Shown here: piece by piece, positions 63,399 through 64,000 of the stretch
Position numbering within the stretch: the first letter of the stretch is position 1
Layout: each line of letters starts with the position of its first letter
From: Phyllobacterium lublinensis
GTDB lineage: Bacteria > Pseudomonadota > Alphaproteobacteria > Rhizobiales > Rhizobiaceae
Length of the DNA stretch: 64,000 nucleotides
NCBI RefSeq assembly: GCF_020164435.1
Contig: NZ_JAIUDQ010000004.1
Span: 1 to 64,000 of the forward strand
Direction of reading: 5' to 3'
Program-made: the position numbers and the translations under genes
Notes under the pieces: model-generated
The model's input: only the letters and a program-made list of their open reading frames with translations
Database searches by the model: none
Told to the model about the DNA's origin: nothing

Positions 63399-64000
63399 AT
63401 GAGTGCGAATATGACCCAGACATTGAAACCGTCACCCGAAGCGATCCGGCAGGCGAGAGCGGATAATCCGAAAATGCGTGAGCGTGACCTTGCGCAGCAA
63501 TTGCATATATCCGAGGCTGATCTGATCGCCGCCTGGTGTGGGATCAACGTCGTTCGCATCAGTCCGCGCATTGAGTCATTCCTCACGGAGATCCAATCGC
63601 TCGGTGAAGTCATGGCGCTTACCCGCAATGAAAGCGCCGTGCACGAAAAGATCGGCGTCTATGACAAGCCGATAGTCGGCAAGCATGCTTCGTTGCTGCT
63701 CGGCGAGCAGATTGACATGCGGTTGTTCCCGAATGCCTGGGCCCACGGCTTTGCTGTCGAAAAGCAGGATGGCGATACGGTGCGCCGCAGCTTGCAGTTC
63801 TTCGATGCCGCCGGAGAGGCAATCCACAAGATACATTTGCGGCCGGCGTCCAATCTCGATGCCTATGAGGTGCTTGTTGCCAAGTTACGGCTGGATGATC
63901 AATCCCAGACCATCGCACTGACATCGCTGCCGAAGCCGGAAGAGAAGACGCTTGAGATCGAAGAACTCGATGCTGCAGGCCTGCGCGACCGCTGGAGCCA
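63399..64000 (+). CDS. hmuS: Hemin-degrading factor HmuS (3' end cut by window edge)
   Basis: About 200 residues are visible before the window ends; the complete family is about 350. IRQARADNPKMRERDLAQQLHISEADLIAAWCG followed by VMALTRNESAVHEKIGVYD is the first HemS/ChuS half-domain. The cytoplasmic protein handles or degrades heme after import. The ATG at 63399 (a second at 63411) follows hmuP closely, so they are co-transcribed. The heme ABC transporter genes probably follow outside the window. Confidence 0.92.
   Translation, partial: MSANMTQTLKPSPEAIRQARADNPKMRERDLAQQLHISEADLIAAWCGINVVRISPRIESFLTEIQSLGEVMALTRNESAVHEKIGVYDKPIVGKHASLLLGEQIDMRLFPNAWAHGFAVEKQDGDTVRRSLQFFDAAGEAIHKIHLRPASNLDAYEVLVAKLRLDDQSQTIALTSLPKPEEKTLEIEELDAAGLRDRWS

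Overview
The window reads as chromosomal DNA of an alphaproteobacterium of the order Hyphomicrobiales (Rhizobiales), close to Phyllobacterium, Ochrobactrum/Brucella or Mesorhizobium. The evidence is an F1-only atpHAGDC operon without the F0 genes, an Ala/Lys/Pro-rich leader on AtpD as in Brucella, a PhyR-NepR-EcfG general stress locus, a LexA box of the alphaproteobacterial GTTC-N7-GTTC type, and rhizobial families such as DUF768, DUF6074 and HmuP. Species is inference; no rRNA or tRNA gene was found.

Layout. 1-8.6 kb: htpX (cut at the left edge), an SDHAF4-like assembly factor, a MATE exporter, a higBA-type toxin-antitoxin pair, a tiny minus-strand gene with a near-consensus heat-shock promoter, a cyclopropane fatty acid synthase, acs, a peptidase M15 protein and a YggS-type PLP protein. 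8.7-20.2 kb: leuS-lptE followed by a RecF-like ATPase, the sulfonate set ssuA-ssuD-ssuC-ssuB, transaldolase and priA. 20.3-26.2 kb: a small membrane protein and atpHAGDC. 26.3-33.1 kb: minus-strand envC-ctpA-yibQ-rppH and a convergent GT2/GT39 glycosyltransferase pair.

33.2-44.2 kb is a general stress response (GSR) region. It holds phyR, nepR, ecfG, a receiver protein whose phosphoacceptor Asp is Glu, a Crp/Fnr regulator, a CHASE3/HisKA_2 kinase, an HWE kinase and a group of very small membrane or stress proteins (DUF1328, YqjD/YqjE-like, a 27-residue peptide, DUF3309, CsbD, a 73-residue unknown). Reading the intergenic DNA gives exact or near-exact EcfG promoters (GGAAC-N16/17-CGTT) in front of most of them, including a back-to-back divergent pair. 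The region therefore looks like a self-contained stress regulon with its regulators and effectors together.

44.2-49.7 kb: the SOS mutagenesis operon imuA-imuB-dnaE2 behind a perfect LexA box. 49.8-59.1 kb: an Lrp regulator with a divergent saccharopine dehydrogenase-family gene, an M29 aminopeptidase, an SDR, two small rhizobial hypotheticals flanking a cluster of GTTACG half-sites, a class III cyclase-TPR-rhodanese fusion, a VOC protein and an outer-membrane-type protein. 59.1-64 kb: heme uptake genes, with hmuR, an unknown secreted protein and tonB on the minus strand and hmuP-hmuS (cut at the right edge) on the plus strand, separated by a perfect 12-bp inverted repeat.
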